A DNA stretch of 64,000 nucleotides from the NCBI RefSeq assembly GCF_000427465.1, contig NZ_ATYB01000014.1, forward strand, positions 2,317,570-2,381,569, read 5' to 3'. The stretch is from Sinorhizobium arboris LMG 14919 (lineage in GTDB: Bacteria > Pseudomonadota > Alphaproteobacteria > Rhizobiales > Rhizobiaceae). Within the stretch, counting starts at the first letter, position 1, and every line of letters starts with the position of its first letter. The notes beneath the pieces are model-generated. The model was not told the DNA's origin. It made no database searches and saw nothing but the letters and a program-made list of their open reading frames with translations. The position numbers were made by a program, and so were the translations under genes. This document shows, piece after piece, positions 53,025 to 62,517 of the stretch.

Positions 53025-54338
53025 ATGGCTGATCTTCGCAACAATTTTGTCGGCATCAAATCCCCGAACCCGTTCTGGCTCGCCTCGGCGCCGCCGACGG
53101 ACAAGGCCTACAACGTCGAGCGCGCCTTCAAGGCGGGCTGGGGCGGCGTCGTCTGGAAGACGCTCGGCGAAGAAGGACCCCCGGTGGTCAATGTCAATGG
53201 CCCGCGCTACGGCGCGATCTGGGGCGCCGACCGACGGCTGCTTGGCCTGAACAATATCGAGCTCATTACCGACCGCGATCTCTATGTGAACCTGCGCGAG
53301 ATGAAGCAGGTGAAGATGAACTGGCCGGATCGGGCGCTGATCGCGTCCATCATGGTGCCATGCGAGGAGAACGCCTGGAAGGCGATCCTGCCGCTGGTCG
53401 AGGAGACCGGCGCCGATGGCATCGAGCTCAATTTCGGCTGTCCGCATGGCATGTCCGAGCGCGGCATGGGCTCGGCGGTCGGCCAGGTGCCGGAATATAT
53501 CGAGATGGTGGTGCGCTGGTGCAAGCAATATACGCGCATGCCGGTCATCACCAAGCTGACGCCGAACATTACCGACATCCGCAAGCCCGCCCGCGCTGCC
53601 AAGGCCGGCGGTACCGATGCGGTGTCGCTGATCAACACGATCAACTCGATTACCGGGGTCAACCTCGATACCTTCTCGCCGGAGCCCTCGATCGACGGAC
53701 GCGGCAGCCATGGCGGCTATTGCGGCCCGGCCGTGAAGCCGATCGCGCTCAATATGGTGGCCGAGATCGCGCGTGATCCGGAGACCTACGGCCTGCCGAT
53801 TTCCGGCATCGGCGGCGTGACCACCTGGAGGGATGCGGCCGAATTCATGGCGCTCGGCGCCGGCAACGTGCAGGTCTGCACTGCGGCAATGACCTATGGC
53901 TTCAAGATCGTCCAGGAGATGATCACCGGCCTCTCCGATTGGATGGACGCCAAGGGCCACCGGACGCTCGACGACATCAGCGGACGCGCCGTCCCGAACG
54001 TCACCGATTGGCAGTACCTCAACCTCAACTACGTCACCAAGGCGAAGATCGATCAGGACGCCTGCATCAAATGCGGCCGCTGCCACATCGCCTGTGAAGA
54101 CACGTCGCATCAGGCGATCACGCAATTCGTCAACGGCGTCCGCCATTTCGAGGTGATCGAGGAGGAATGCGTGGGCTGCAACCTGTGCGTCAACGTCTGT
54201 CCGGTGGAGAACTGCATCACCATGGAGCCGCTCACTGCCGGCACACTCGACCGGCGCACCGGGAAACCGGTCGACCCGAACTACGCCAACTGGACGACCC
54301 ATCCGAACAACCCGATGGCCCGCCAGGCCGCCGAGTGA
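53025..54338 (+). CDS. preA: Dihydropyrimidine dehydrogenase (NAD+) subunit PreA
   Basis: A 437-aa FMN enzyme that reduces uracil and thymine to the dihydro forms. The catalytic loop ELNFGCPHGMSERGMG holds Cys139, equivalent to the active-site Cys of mammalian DPD. The C-terminus has two 4Fe-4S ferredoxin motifs (CIKCGRCHIAC and CVGCNLCVNVCP). With PreT it catalyses the first step of reductive pyrimidine breakdown. Confidence 0.95.
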   Translation: MADLRNNFVGIKSPNPFWLASAPPTDKAYNVERAFKAGWGGVVWKTLGEEGPPVVNVNGPRYGAIWGADRRLLGLNNIELITDRDLYVNLREMKQVKMNWPDRALIASIMVPCEENAWKAILPLVEETGADGIELNFGCPHGMSERGMGSAVGQVPEYIEMVVRWCKQYTRMPVITKLTPNITDIRKPARAAKAGGTDAVSLINTINSITGVNLDTFSPEPSIDGRGSHGGYCGPAVKPIALNMVAEIARDPETYGLPISGIGGVTTWRDAAEFMALGAGNVQVCTAAMTYGFKIVQEMITGLSDWMDAKGHRTLDDISGRAVPNVTDWQYLNLNYVTKAKIDQDACIKCGRCHIACEDTSHQAITQFVNGVRHFEVIEEECVGCNLCVNVCPVENCITMEPLTAGTLDRRTGKPVDPNYANWTTHPNNPMARQAAE

Positions 54339-54358
54339 AGGACGTACAAGTCAGACCG

Positions 54359-54390
54359 AAAGGCCGCCGGCATCGCCGGCGGCCTTTCGC
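54359..54390. terminator. Terminator between convergent preA and alcohol dehydrogenase genes
   Basis: GGCCGCCGGC-ATC-GCCGGCGGCC is a perfect 10-bp stem flanked by GAAA and TTTC, so it can work in both directions. Confidence 0.75.
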
Positions 54391-54402
54391 GTTCCTATCG
54401 CG

Positions 54403-55425
54403 TCAAAACTCTATCACCACCTTGCCGAAGGGGCCGCGGTCAAGATGTGCGAGGGCCTCCGGGACCTCGGTGAACTTGTAACGCCTGTCGATGACGGGCT
54501 TCAGTCCAAGGCGATCGACGGCCCCGACCAGATCTTCGAGTGCTCTGCGGTGACCAACGCTGATACCCTGCACGACGGGAGACTTCAGGAGAAGCGGCCC
54601 AACCGGGCCTGACACCTCGAAGCCCTCGAGCACGCCGATCACCGAGATGCGCCCGTCCGGCGCGACCGCCTTCAGGGACTGGCTCAGCCCGGCGCCGCCG
54701 GCGATCTCCAGAATGTGATCGGCGCCGCGGTCCCCGGTCAGCGCATAGACGCGCTCCACCCAGTCCTCCTCCAGGCGATTGATACCGTGATCGGCACCGA
54801 GCGCGAAAGCCCGATCGAGCTTTTCGCGGCTGCTCGAGGTTACGATGACCTCGGCTCCGGACGCCTTGGCGATCTGCAATCCGAACAGCGCAACGCCGCC
54901 TGTACCCTGCACGACGACACGGTCGCCCGCCCGCAAATGACCCTTCTCGACAAGAGCGAACCAGGCGGTCAGCCCCGCACAGGGCAAGGTGCTCGCCTCC
55001 GCCGCGTCGAGGCTCTTCGGCGCTCTGGCGAACCAGCCTTCAGGCAAGGCCAGATACTCCGAGAGGACGCCCGGATGCGCGCCTCCGAGCGTCTCATAGG
55101 CAGGCGTTCTGCCGGTGCCGGGCCTTAAGCCGTCAAGCCAACCGGGGGCGAAGGTGGAGATAACGCGGTCGCCCGGCTGGAAACGCGTCACGCTTTTGCC
55201 GACGGCTTCGACCACTCCGCTCATATCCGAGGCCGGCACGAAGGGGAAAGCGATATCGAGCCCCATGCCGGTTTCGAGTACCAGCTTGTCGCGATAGTTG
55301 AGCGACACAGCAAGCGTGCGTACGAGTATATCGCGCTCGCCGACCTCCGGCACAGGCCGTTCGGCAAGCTTGAGGTTGTGGGGGCCTACCGTCTCCGTGC
55401 TCCATTCCTGCATCCATTTCGACAT
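54403..55425 (-). CDS. Zinc-type alcohol dehydrogenase / quinone oxidoreductase family (MDR)
   Basis: A 340-aa medium-chain dehydrogenase. The GroES-like part has DRVISTF and SLNYRDKLV. The cofactor motif is VVQGTGGVALFGLQIA (an AxGGVG variant). The catalytic-zinc Cys and the structural-zinc Cys cluster of classical ADHs are absent, pointing to a zinc-free reductase. ATG 55425 has AAGGA upstream. It is divergent from a LysR gene, which is probably its regulator. Confidence 0.88.
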   Translation of the reverse strand: MSKWMQEWSTETVGPHNLKLAERPVPEVGERDILVRTLAVSLNYRDKLVLETGMGLDIAFPFVPASDMSGVVEAVGKSVTRFQPGDRVISTFAPGWLDGLRPGTGRTPAYETLGGAHPGVLSEYLALPEGWFARAPKSLDAAEASTLPCAGLTAWFALVEKGHLRAGDRVVVQGTGGVALFGLQIAKASGAEVIVTSSSREKLDRAFALGADHGINRLEEDWVERVYALTGDRGADHILEIAGGAGLSQSLKAVAPDGRISVIGVLEGFEVSGPVGPLLLKSPVVQGISVGHRRALEDLVGAVDRLGLKPVIDRRYKFTEVPEALAHLDRGPFGKVVIEF

Positions 55426-55530
55426 GCTCGTTCCTTTCATTGCTGCGGTAGAGCGAGCATACTGTTGAACATTCTTCTTCAGTTGCGATAAGATTTCCCA
55501 TCATTGGTTCCTTGGAGGACGCAATTGATG

Positions 55531-56427
55531 GAGCGCTTCAACGGCATTTCGGTTTTCGTGGAAGTTGCCGATGCCGGCGGCTTTTCCGCCGCCGCCGCCC
55601 GGCTTAACCTCTCGCGCTCCGCCGTGGGCAAGACGGTCTCCCGGCTCGAACGACGGCTCGGCGTGCGCCTCTTCCACCGCACCACACGGATGCAGAGCCT
55701 TACCGAAGAGGGGCAGCTCTTCTATGAGAGCTGCCAGAGGGCGCTTGGCGAAATCAAAACAGCCGAAGGACTCCTCGAATCCGGGAGGCGGGAAATTCGC
55801 GGCCGCCTCCGCATCTCGATGCCGGTCCTCTTCGGCCGCCAATGCGTGGCGCCGCTGCTTCGCGACCTGTTACGGGCGCATCCCCGTCTGGAACTCGATC
55901 TTTCCTTCAATGACCGGATCGTCGACCTTCTCGACGAAGGCTTCGACCTGGCCATCCGCAACAGCCCGCTCGGCAACGGCTCCGGCCTGATGATGCGCAC
56001 GGTGGCGGAACAGCGGATGACCGTCTGCGCCTCTCCTTCCTATCTCGAAGCGCACGGCATGCCGAGAACGGTGGCCGAGCTCGCCGCACATGAAGGTGTC
56101 GTCTATGCCCGTGCAGGCGAGCCGCTATCCTGGTCCTTTCCGTCCGACGGCAAGGCGGCGGAAATCGTGCTGCCGCAAACGCGGCTGAGGCTCGATGATC
56201 TCGCCGCAATCGCCGATGCGGCTGCCGCCGGCCACGGCCTTGCCTGGCTGCCTTGCTGGCTGGTGCGCGAGCGCGTGCAGAAAGGCGAGCTTGTCCGCGT
56301 CCTCACCGACCGGCCCGGGCTGATCTTCAAGGCCCATGCAGTCTGGCCGCGAACGCAACACATGCTGCCGAAACTGCGGGTGGTAATCGACAAACTCGCA
56401 GCAGGATTGCCGCGCATCATGGAGTAG
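55531..56427 (+). CDS. LysR-family transcriptional regulator
   Basis: A 298-aa LTTR with the N-terminal helix-turn-helix (GGFSAAAARLNLSRSAVGKT) and a C-terminal effector domain. The ATG at 55531 has GGAGG upstream. Divergent orientation and a 105-bp gap suggest control of the adjacent dehydrogenase gene. Confidence 0.92.
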   Translation, partial: ERFNGISVFVEVADAGGFSAAAARLNLSRSAVGKTVSRLERRLGVRLFHRTTRMQSLTEEGQLFYESCQRALGEIKTAEGLLESGRREIRGRLRISMPVLFGRQCVAPLLRDLLRAHPRLELDLSFNDRIVDLLDEGFDLAIRNSPLGNGSGLMMRTVAEQRMTVCASPSYLEAHGMPRTVAELAAHEGVVYARAGEPLSWSFPSDGKAAEIVLPQTRLRLDDLAAIADAAAAGHGLAWLPCWLVRERVQKGELVRVLTDRPGLIFKAHAVWPRTQHMLPKLRVVIDKLAAGLPRIME

Positions 56428-56573
56428 GACGTCCGGGTACGCGCACTCCGCGCCGGACCCGAAAAGCGAAACAGTTCGTTTATAAAACATAAGTTGCCGG
56501 CATCGGTGATCTGGTTAATAACGAGGACATTGACTCGAGCCTCTTTCGAGGCCGCCAGGCCAGGCAAGCTTGT

Positions 56574-58247
56574 TTGACGATCCTATCCGCCAGCACGCGC
56601 AAGAAGATGCACCTGATTTCAGGCGCTGTGCTCGGCGTTTTTGTGCTTCTCCATTTCTCGAACCATGCGCTCGGCCTCGTGTCGATCGGCGCCATGGAAA
56701 CGGGCCGGCGGATCTTCACCTCGGTTTGGCAGAGCATTCCCGGAACGGTCCTTCTCTACGGCTCGCTTCTTCTGCATTTCCTGATGGCGCTCGACAGTCT
56801 CTACCGGCGGCAAACCTTCAGGATGCCTGTCGGCGAAGCCCTGAAGATCATCTTCGGCCTGAGTCTGCCGTTTCTGCTCGTGCCTCACGTGGTCGCCGCC
56901 CGGGTAGAGCCGCTCATTTCAGGTGTTTATCCCGATTACCCCGCAATCCTGCGCACCCTCTGGTCAAGCTCGTTCAACACCTCTCGTCAGTCGATTGCGC
57001 TCATCGTCGTGTGGGCTCACGCCTGTCTTGGCGCATGGTTCTGGATGCGCGGGCGCGCGTGGTTTCCAAGGTACGAGACGCTGCTCTATACCGTCGCCCT
57101 GCTGGTGCCGATCTTCGCCCTGCTCGGTTTCGTCAACGGCGCCCGTTCGCTTGGGCGAGACTATGCGGAGCATGGAGGCTATGGCGACAGCGCCTATGCC
57201 AGCCCGGCACCTCGCGTCGACCCCGCTCTTCTCGACAGTATCAGGCTGGCATTCTATGGCGGCTTTGCAAGCCTGATCGGCGGAACCCTCGTTCTGCGCG
57301 CCCTGCCGGCACGGGGCCGTATTCGCATTCGTTATCCGGACGGCCGCGTCGCCGCCGTCAGCTTGGGCTTCAGCGTACTGGAAGCGAGCCGCGCGGCGGG
57401 AATCCCGCATGTTTCCGTCTGCGGCGGACGCGGCCGCTGCTCCACCTGTCGCGTGCGGATCACGCAGGGGCTCGAAGGTCAGCCCATGCCGGAAGCCGCA
57501 GAACTCGCGACGCTGGCCCGCATCGGCGCTCCGGAAAACGTGCGCCTCGCCTGTCAGTTCCGACCAGTGCACAATGTCAGCGTCGTGCCCATCCTCAACA
57601 CCGATAGCCTCGGAATCAAGGCGCAGCTTGCCCGGCAGAATGCCGGCGGGCGCGAGCGCCGAGTCGCCGTGCTCTTCTGCGACCTGCGCGATTTCACCCG
57701 CATCGCCGAGCACAAGCTGCCCTACGACACGGTCTTTCTGCTCAACCGCTACTTCGAAGTCGTCGGCGAAGCCGTCGAAAGTTCGGGCGGTGTGGTCGAC
57801 AAGTTCATCGGCGACGGGGCGCTTGCGATCTTCGGGCTGAAGACCCCTCTGCCGGAGGCCTGCCGCCAGGCGCTGTCGGCCGCCGCCCGGCTGTCGCAAG
57901 GGATCCGGACCCTCAACCAGACCTTCGAAGGAGAGCTCGACCAGCCACTGAGGCTCGCCATCGGACTGCATGCGGGCCCGGCGATCATCGGCGAAATGGG
58001 CTACGGCCAGGCAACCTCGCTCACGGTCGTCGGCGACACGATCAACACCGCAAGCCGGCTGGAAGGCCTCGCCAAGGAGCACGACGTCGAGCTTGCCGTT
58101 TCCGCCGAACTGGTCGAGCGCGCCGGCCTCAGCTTCGAAGGCCACAGGCGGCTCGAAATCAGCCTGCGGGGCCGCAAGGCGACGCTGGAAACCTGGATCA
58201 TCGGTGACGCGGCGCAGCTCTCCCGTTCCCTGCCGGGAGCCGGATAG
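56574..58247 (+). CDS. cyaC: CyaC-type adenylate cyclase with membrane haem anchor and ferredoxin domain
   Basis: A 557-aa three-part protein. Residues 1-240 form a six-helix membrane anchor like the haem-binding subunits of succinate dehydrogenase, with His27, His31, His68, His105 and His149 as possible haem ligands. Residues 248-340 form a 2Fe-2S ferredoxin domain with Cys283, Cys289, Cys292 and Cys327. Residues 360-540 are a class III cyclase with metal Asp370 and Asp414, Lys410 and Asp488 for adenine, and Asn491/Arg495. The plan matches CyaC of S. meliloti, a redox- and quinone-responsive cyclase. The start is probably the TTG at 56574, since ATG 56607 would cut into the first helix. Confidence 0.93.
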   Translation: MTILSASTRKKMHLISGAVLGVFVLLHFSNHALGLVSIGAMETGRRIFTSVWQSIPGTVLLYGSLLLHFLMALDSLYRRQTFRMPVGEALKIIFGLSLPFLLVPHVVAARVEPLISGVYPDYPAILRTLWSSSFNTSRQSIALIVVWAHACLGAWFWMRGRAWFPRYETLLYTVALLVPIFALLGFVNGARSLGRDYAEHGGYGDSAYASPAPRVDPALLDSIRLAFYGGFASLIGGTLVLRALPARGRIRIRYPDGRVAAVSLGFSVLEASRAAGIPHVSVCGGRGRCSTCRVRITQGLEGQPMPEAAELATLARIGAPENVRLACQFRPVHNVSVVPILNTDSLGIKAQLARQNAGGRERRVAVLFCDLRDFTRIAEHKLPYDTVFLLNRYFEVVGEAVESSGGVVDKFIGDGALAIFGLKTPLPEACRQALSAAARLSQGIRTLNQTFEGELDQPLRLAIGLHAGPAIIGEMGYGQATSLTVVGDTINTASRLEGLAKEHDVELAVSAELVERAGLSFEGHRRLEISLRGRKATLETWIIGDAAQLSRSLPGAG

Positions 58248-58248
58248 C

Positions 58249-58890
58249 CTACTCCCGCACCTGCAGCCCGTCGACGAACAGCCGTTCCAGAAAGCGTGCG
58301 GCGTCCTCGAAGCGCCCCTCGCCGGCATTCTCCTGGCCGAGCACGGCGCGCACCTGAACGTCGAAATCGGCATAATGCTGCGTCGTCGACCAGATGGCGA
58401 AGATCAGGTGATAAGGGTCGCATTTTGCGATCTTGCCCGCCTTGGCCCAGCTGCGGATGACCTCGGCCTTTTCGTCCACCAGTTGCTTCAGCGGACCCTT
58501 GAGCTCGTCCACGATATGCGGAGCGCCCTGCAGGACCTCATTGGCGAACAGGCGGCTTTCGCGCGGGAAATCGCGCGCCATTTCCAGCTTGCGCCGGATA
58601 TAGCTGCGTATCTCGGCGACCGGGTTGCCTTCGGCATCGAACGCGCGCAAGGGGTCGAGCCACGTGTCGAGAACGCGGTCTATCAGCGCCCGGTGCATCG
58701 CCTCCTTGGTGCGGAAATAATAGAGCAGGTTCGGCTTCGACATGCCCGCCACGTCAGCGATCTGGTCGATGGTCGAACCGCGAAAGCCGTTGGCGGAAAA
58801 CACCTCCAGCGCCGCCTCGAGGATCTGCTCCTCCTTCTCCTCCTGGATGCGCGTGCGCCTCTGGGTCCTGGCCGCTCTCGGAAGTACCAT
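58249..58890 (-). CDS. rutR: RutR-type TetR regulator of pyrimidine catabolism
   Basis: A 213-aa TetR-family protein. The helix-turn-helix is at about 40-65 (STIDQIADVAGMSKPNLLYY), and the C-terminal domain YHLIFAIWSTTQHYADF is typical of RutR, which binds uracil or thymine. It stops 1 bp from the cyaC stop (convergent) and is divergent from the pyrimidine amidase gene. ATG 58890 is used. Confidence 0.9.
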   Translation of the reverse strand: MVLPRAARTQRRTRIQEEKEEQILEAALEVFSANGFRGSTIDQIADVAGMSKPNLLYYFRTKEAMHRALIDRVLDTWLDPLRAFDAEGNPVAEIRSYIRRKLEMARDFPRESRLFANEVLQGAPHIVDELKGPLKQLVDEKAEVIRSWAKAGKIAKCDPYHLIFAIWSTTQHYADFDVQVRAVLGQENAGEGRFEDAARFLERLFVDGLQVRE

Positions 58891-59024
58891 TTCGCCCCCT
58901 GTCCATACCCCCAAGCATACGACGTCCGGCGCGATCTGCCCAAAATTCGGACGCGCCGTCTTTTTGAGCAACAGCTCCTGTTTTTTCTTTTTTCGGCTTG
59001 AGTGCCGCCACGGAAGTTGTAATG

Positions 59025-59040
59025 TTTACCAACCGGTCAA
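59025..59040. promoter_or_regulatory. RutR-like operator between rutR and the amidase gene
   Basis: TTTACCAACCGGTCAA matches the E. coli RutR consensus TTGACCANNTGGTCAA at 12 of 14 defined positions, inside the 277-bp divergent region. Confidence 0.65.
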
Positions 59041-59167
59041 ATTATCAGTCAGATTGCCGATAAAGGCAACGCCTGATCGAAGGGCATCAAAACAAGGCCC
59101 CGATTTGGCCGACGGGAACATGAGGTCTATCCCGGGGAGGGACTGGCCGACAATAGAGGAGAACGCC

Positions 59168-60418
59168 ATGGCAGCACCTGGCGAGAATAGGCGTGTCAAT
59201 TCCGACCGTCTATGGGATTCGTTGATGGAAATGGCGAAGATCGGCCCCGGCGTAGCCGGCGGCAACAACCGTCAGACCCTGACGGATGCGGACGGCGAAG
59301 GCCGCCGGCTTTTCCAGTCCTGGTGCGAAGAGGCGGGGCTCTCCATGGGCGTCGACAAGATGGGCACCATGTTCCTCACCCGACCCGGTACCGATCCCGA
59401 TGCGCTTCCGGTCCATATCGGCTCGCATCTCGACACGCAGCCGACCGGCGGCAAGTTCGACGGGGTTCTCGGCGTCCTGAGCGGTCTTGAGGCCGTACGC
59501 ACGATGAACGACCTCGGGATCAAAACGAAGCATCCGATCGTCGTGACCAACTGGACCAACGAGGAAGGCGCGCGCTTCGCTCCCGCGATGCTCGCCTCCG
59601 GCGTCTTCGCCGGCGTCCATACGCTCGACTATGCCTATGCCCGCAAGGACCCCGAAGGAAAGAGCTTCGGCGACGAATTGAAGCGTATCGGCTGGCTCGG
59701 CGATGAAGAGGTCGGCGCGCGAAAGATGCACGCCTATTTCGAGTACCATATCGAACAGGGCCCGATCCTCGAGGCCGAGAACAAGCAGATCGGCGTCGTC
59801 ACGCACTGTCAGGGCCTCTGGTGGCTGGAGTTCACGCTGACCGGCAGGGAAGCGCATACCGGCTCGACGCCGATGGACATGCGCGTCAATGCGGGCCTCG
59901 CCATGGCGCGCATCCTGGAAATGGTCCAGACCGTCGCGATGGAAAACCAGCCGGGCGCCGTCGGAGGCGTCGGCCAGATGTTCTTTTCGCCCAATTCGCG
60001 CAACGTCCTGCCGGGCAAGGTGGTGTTCACCGTCGACATCCGCTCGCCCGACCAGGCCAAGCTTGACGGCATGCGCGCCCGGATCGAAGCCGAAGTACCG
60101 AAGATCTGCGAGCGACTCGGCGTCGGCTGTTCCATCGAGGCGGTCGGGCACTTCGATCCCGTCACCTTCGATCCCAAATTGGTCGCGACGGTACGCGGGG
60201 CGGCCGAGATGCTCGGCTACAGCCACATGGATCTCGTTTCCGGCGCCGGACACGATGCCTGCTGGGCCGCAAAGGTCGCGCCGACCACGATGATCATGTG
60301 CCCATGCGTCGGCGGGCTCAGCCATAACGAGGCGGAGGATATCTCCAAGGAATGGGCCGCCGCCGGTGCGGACGTCCTGTTCCACGCCGTACTCGAGACG
60401 GCAGAAATCGTGGAATGA
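59168..60418 (+). CDS. N-carbamoyl-beta-alanine amidase (beta-ureidopropionase)
   Basis: A 416-aa zinc-dependent M20-type amidohydrolase that cleaves N-carbamoyl-beta-alanine to beta-alanine, CO2 and ammonia. Metal residues are His87 (GSHLDT), Asp98 (GGKFDGVLG), Glu132/Glu133 (TNEEGARF) and His194 (EYHIEQGP). GREAHTGSTPMD and SGAGHDACWAA are family hallmarks. The true start is the ATG at 59168 with GAGGAGAACGCC upstream; a long upstream frame extension is spurious. hydA follows after 179 bp. Confidence 0.92.
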   Translation: MAAPGENRRVNSDRLWDSLMEMAKIGPGVAGGNNRQTLTDADGEGRRLFQSWCEEAGLSMGVDKMGTMFLTRPGTDPDALPVHIGSHLDTQPTGGKFDGVLGVLSGLEAVRTMNDLGIKTKHPIVVTNWTNEEGARFAPAMLASGVFAGVHTLDYAYARKDPEGKSFGDELKRIGWLGDEEVGARKMHAYFEYHIEQGPILEAENKQIGVVTHCQGLWWLEFTLTGREAHTGSTPMDMRVNAGLAMARILEMVQTVAMENQPGAVGGVGQMFFSPNSRNVLPGKVVFTVDIRSPDQAKLDGMRARIEAEVPKICERLGVGCSIEAVGHFDPVTFDPKLVATVRGAAEMLGYSHMDLVSGAGHDACWAAKVAPTTMIMCPCVGGLSHNEAEDISKEWAAAGADVLFHAVLETAEIVE

Positions 60419-60452
60419 GTTTTGCGGGCGGGACGGTGGTTCCGCCCTCTTT

Positions 60453-60537
60453 CTACTGCATGTCTCCTTTGATCGCAGCCGACCAATGGACGAAACATGC
60501 AGCGAATCGAAGGCTACAGCGTCCTTTGCGCGTCCGA
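60453..60537. repeat. Dispersed palindromic repeat, copy 2
   Basis: It has the same plan as the copy at 39290: CTACTGCATGTCTCCTTTG, a diverged inner palindrome, ACATGCAGCGA, and the tail AAGGCTACAGCGTCCTTTGC. It lies between the amidase gene and hydA. Confidence 0.75.
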
Positions 60538-60597
60538 GACGTGCGGCGCTGAGAGGCGGCGCGAGCCGCCGAAAGCACCATCCAGGGGAACGAACCA

Positions 60598-62052
60598 ATG
60601 AGCACTGTCATCAAGGGTGGAACCATCGTCACGGCCGACCTGACCTACAAGGCCGATGTAAAGGTCGAAGGCGGCAAGATCGTCGAGATCGGGCCGAACC
60701 TCTCCGGCACCGAGACGCTCGATGCCACCGGCTGCTACGTCATGCCGGGTGGCATCGACCCGCATACGCATCTCGAAATGCCCTTCATGGGCACTTACTC
60801 GTCGGACGATTTCGAAAGCGGCACCCGCGCGGCGCTTGCCGGCGGCACCACCATGGTCGTCGATTTCGCGCTCCCCTCACCCGGCCAGTCGCTGCTCGAA
60901 GCGCTCACCATGTGGGACAACAAGTCCACCCGCGCCAATTGCGACTATTCGTTCCACATGGCGATCACTTGGTGGGGCGAGCAGGTCTTCAACGAGATGG
61001 AGACCGTCGTCAAGGACAAGGGCATCAACACATTCAAGCACTTCATGGCCTACAAGGGCGCGCTGATGGTGGACGACGACGAGATGTTTTCCTCGTTCCA
61101 GCGCTGTGCGGCGCTCGGCGCACTGCCGCTGGTCCATGCCGAGAACGGCGACGTCGTCGCCCAGCTCCAGGCGAAGCTTCTGGCGGAAGGCAACAACGGC
61201 CCGGAGGCCCATGCCTATTCACGGCCGGCAGAGGTCGAAGGCGAGGCCGCCAACCGCGCGATCATGATCGCCGACATGGCCGGCTGTCCCGTCTACATCG
61301 TCCATACTTCGTGCGAACAGGCCCATGAAGCGATCCGCCGCGCCCGAGCCAAGGGCATACGCGTTTTCGGCGAGCCTCTGATCCAGCACCTGACGCTCGA
61401 TGAGAGCGAGTATTTCGACAAGGACTGGGACCACGCCGCCCGCCGGGTGATGTCGCCGCCCTTCCGCAACAAGCTTCACCAGGACAGCCTCTGGGCGGGG
61501 CTTGCCTCCGGTTCGCTCCAGGTGGTTGCGACCGACCATTGCGCCTTCACGACCGAACAGAAGCGATTCGGCGTCGGCGACTTCACCAAGATCCCGAACG
61601 GCACCGGCGGCCTCGAAGACCGGATGCCGATGCTCTGGACCCATGGCGTGGCGACCGGCCGCATCACCATGAACGAATTCGTGGCGGTGACCTCCACCAA
61701 CATCGCCAAGATCCTGAACATCTATCCGAAGAAGGGGGCGATCCTCGTCGGCGCCGATGCGGACCTCGTCGTATGGGATCCGAAGCGGTCGAAGACGATC
61801 TCGGCGAAGACGCAGCAGTCGGCGATCGATTACAACGTCTTTGAAGGCAAGACGGTCACCGGCCTTCCGCGCTTCACGCTGACGCGCGGCGTGGTTTCGA
61901 TCGAGGAAGGAACCGTGAAGACCCGGGAAGGTCACGGCGAATTCGTCCGGCGCGATCCCTTCCCGGCGGTCAGCACCGCGCTTTCGACCTGGAAGGAAGT
62001 GACGGCGCCGCGAGCGGTCCAGCGCAGCGGCATCCCCGCAAGCGGCGTCTGA
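60598..62052 (+). CDS. hydA: Dihydropyrimidinase
   Basis: A 484-aa amidohydrolase that opens dihydrouracil and dihydrothymine to N-carbamoyl-beta-amino acids. The metal site is His56-x-His58 (DPHTHLE), carbamylated Lys153 (MAYKGALMV), His180 (LVHAENGD), a His in IVHTSCE and an Asp in ATDHCAFT. AGGGGAA precedes the ATG. It is the second step of the PreTA pathway. Confidence 0.95.
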   Translation: MSTVIKGGTIVTADLTYKADVKVEGGKIVEIGPNLSGTETLDATGCYVMPGGIDPHTHLEMPFMGTYSSDDFESGTRAALAGGTTMVVDFALPSPGQSLLEALTMWDNKSTRANCDYSFHMAITWWGEQVFNEMETVVKDKGINTFKHFMAYKGALMVDDDEMFSSFQRCAALGALPLVHAENGDVVAQLQAKLLAEGNNGPEAHAYSRPAEVEGEAANRAIMIADMAGCPVYIVHTSCEQAHEAIRRARAKGIRVFGEPLIQHLTLDESEYFDKDWDHAARRVMSPPFRNKLHQDSLWAGLASGSLQVVATDHCAFTTEQKRFGVGDFTKIPNGTGGLEDRMPMLWTHGVATGRITMNEFVAVTSTNIAKILNIYPKKGAILVGADADLVVWDPKRSKTISAKTQQSAIDYNVFEGKTVTGLPRFTLTRGVVSIEEGTVKTREGHGEFVRRDPFPAVSTALSTWKEVTAPRAVQRSGIPASGV

Positions 62053-62103
62053 TCCGAGATGCCGTACCCTTATGTCATTCGGGAAAAAACCGCCGCCGAG
62101 CAG

Positions 62104-62517
62104 TCAAGCGGGCACGAGGCCGTCGAGTTCGGGCAGCAGAACGACGCTCTCGTTTCCGTTCGGATCCGTCCGGGCGATCACCGCCGTGCAAGGGGCGTCC
62201 GAGAGGTTCGCCGGCAGGTGCGGCACGCCCGCGGGAATGTAGAGCATGTCTCCGGCCCTAGTGATCACGTGTTCCTCGAGCAGATCGCCGAACCAGGTGT
62301 GCGCTTCGCCGCAGAGCACGTAGATCGCCGTTTCATGGTCCTCATGAAGGTGAGCCTTGGCGCGCGCACCGGGCGGCATGGTCACGAGATGCATGCAGAT
62401 GCCGGTGGAGCCGACCGTTTCCGCGGCAATACCCTCGAAATAGTGGAGCCCCTGCTTGCCGGCAAAGGCATCGCCCGGGCGAACCACGCGGCAGCCAGGA
62501 TTGGGTGATCGAGACAT
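62104..62517 (-). CDS. Cupin-domain protein
   Basis: A 137-aa single-domain cupin. Motif 1 HLHEDHETAIYVLCGE and motif 2 GDMLYIPAGVPHLPAN provide a His/Glu metal site. Function is unknown; such proteins may bind or turn over small molecules of the neighbouring pathway. ATG 62517 has GGAGG upstream. It is divergent from the ABC ATPase gene. Confidence 0.88.
   Translation of the reverse strand: MSRSPNPGCRVVRPGDAFAGKQGLHYFEGIAAETVGSTGICMHLVTMPPGARAKAHLHEDHETAIYVLCGEAHTWFGDLLEEHVITRAGDMLYIPAGVPHLPANLSDAPCTAVIARTDPNGNESVVLLPELDGLVPA

Noticed and set aside
53439..53475. Possible loss of the catalytic Cys in PreA, because the GSAVGQ segment has Val where mammalian DPD has Cys.
   Set aside because: The active-site Cys of DPD aligns with the Cys of NFGCPHGM, which is present; the other position is not the catalytic one.
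51465..54302. A 945-codon open frame antisense to preTA, and similar long antisense frames at 14766-17381, 10814-12736 and 874-2484.
   Set aside because: They mirror strongly supported genes, have Arg/Asp/Gly-rich compositions typical of antisense GC-rich DNA, and show no domain.
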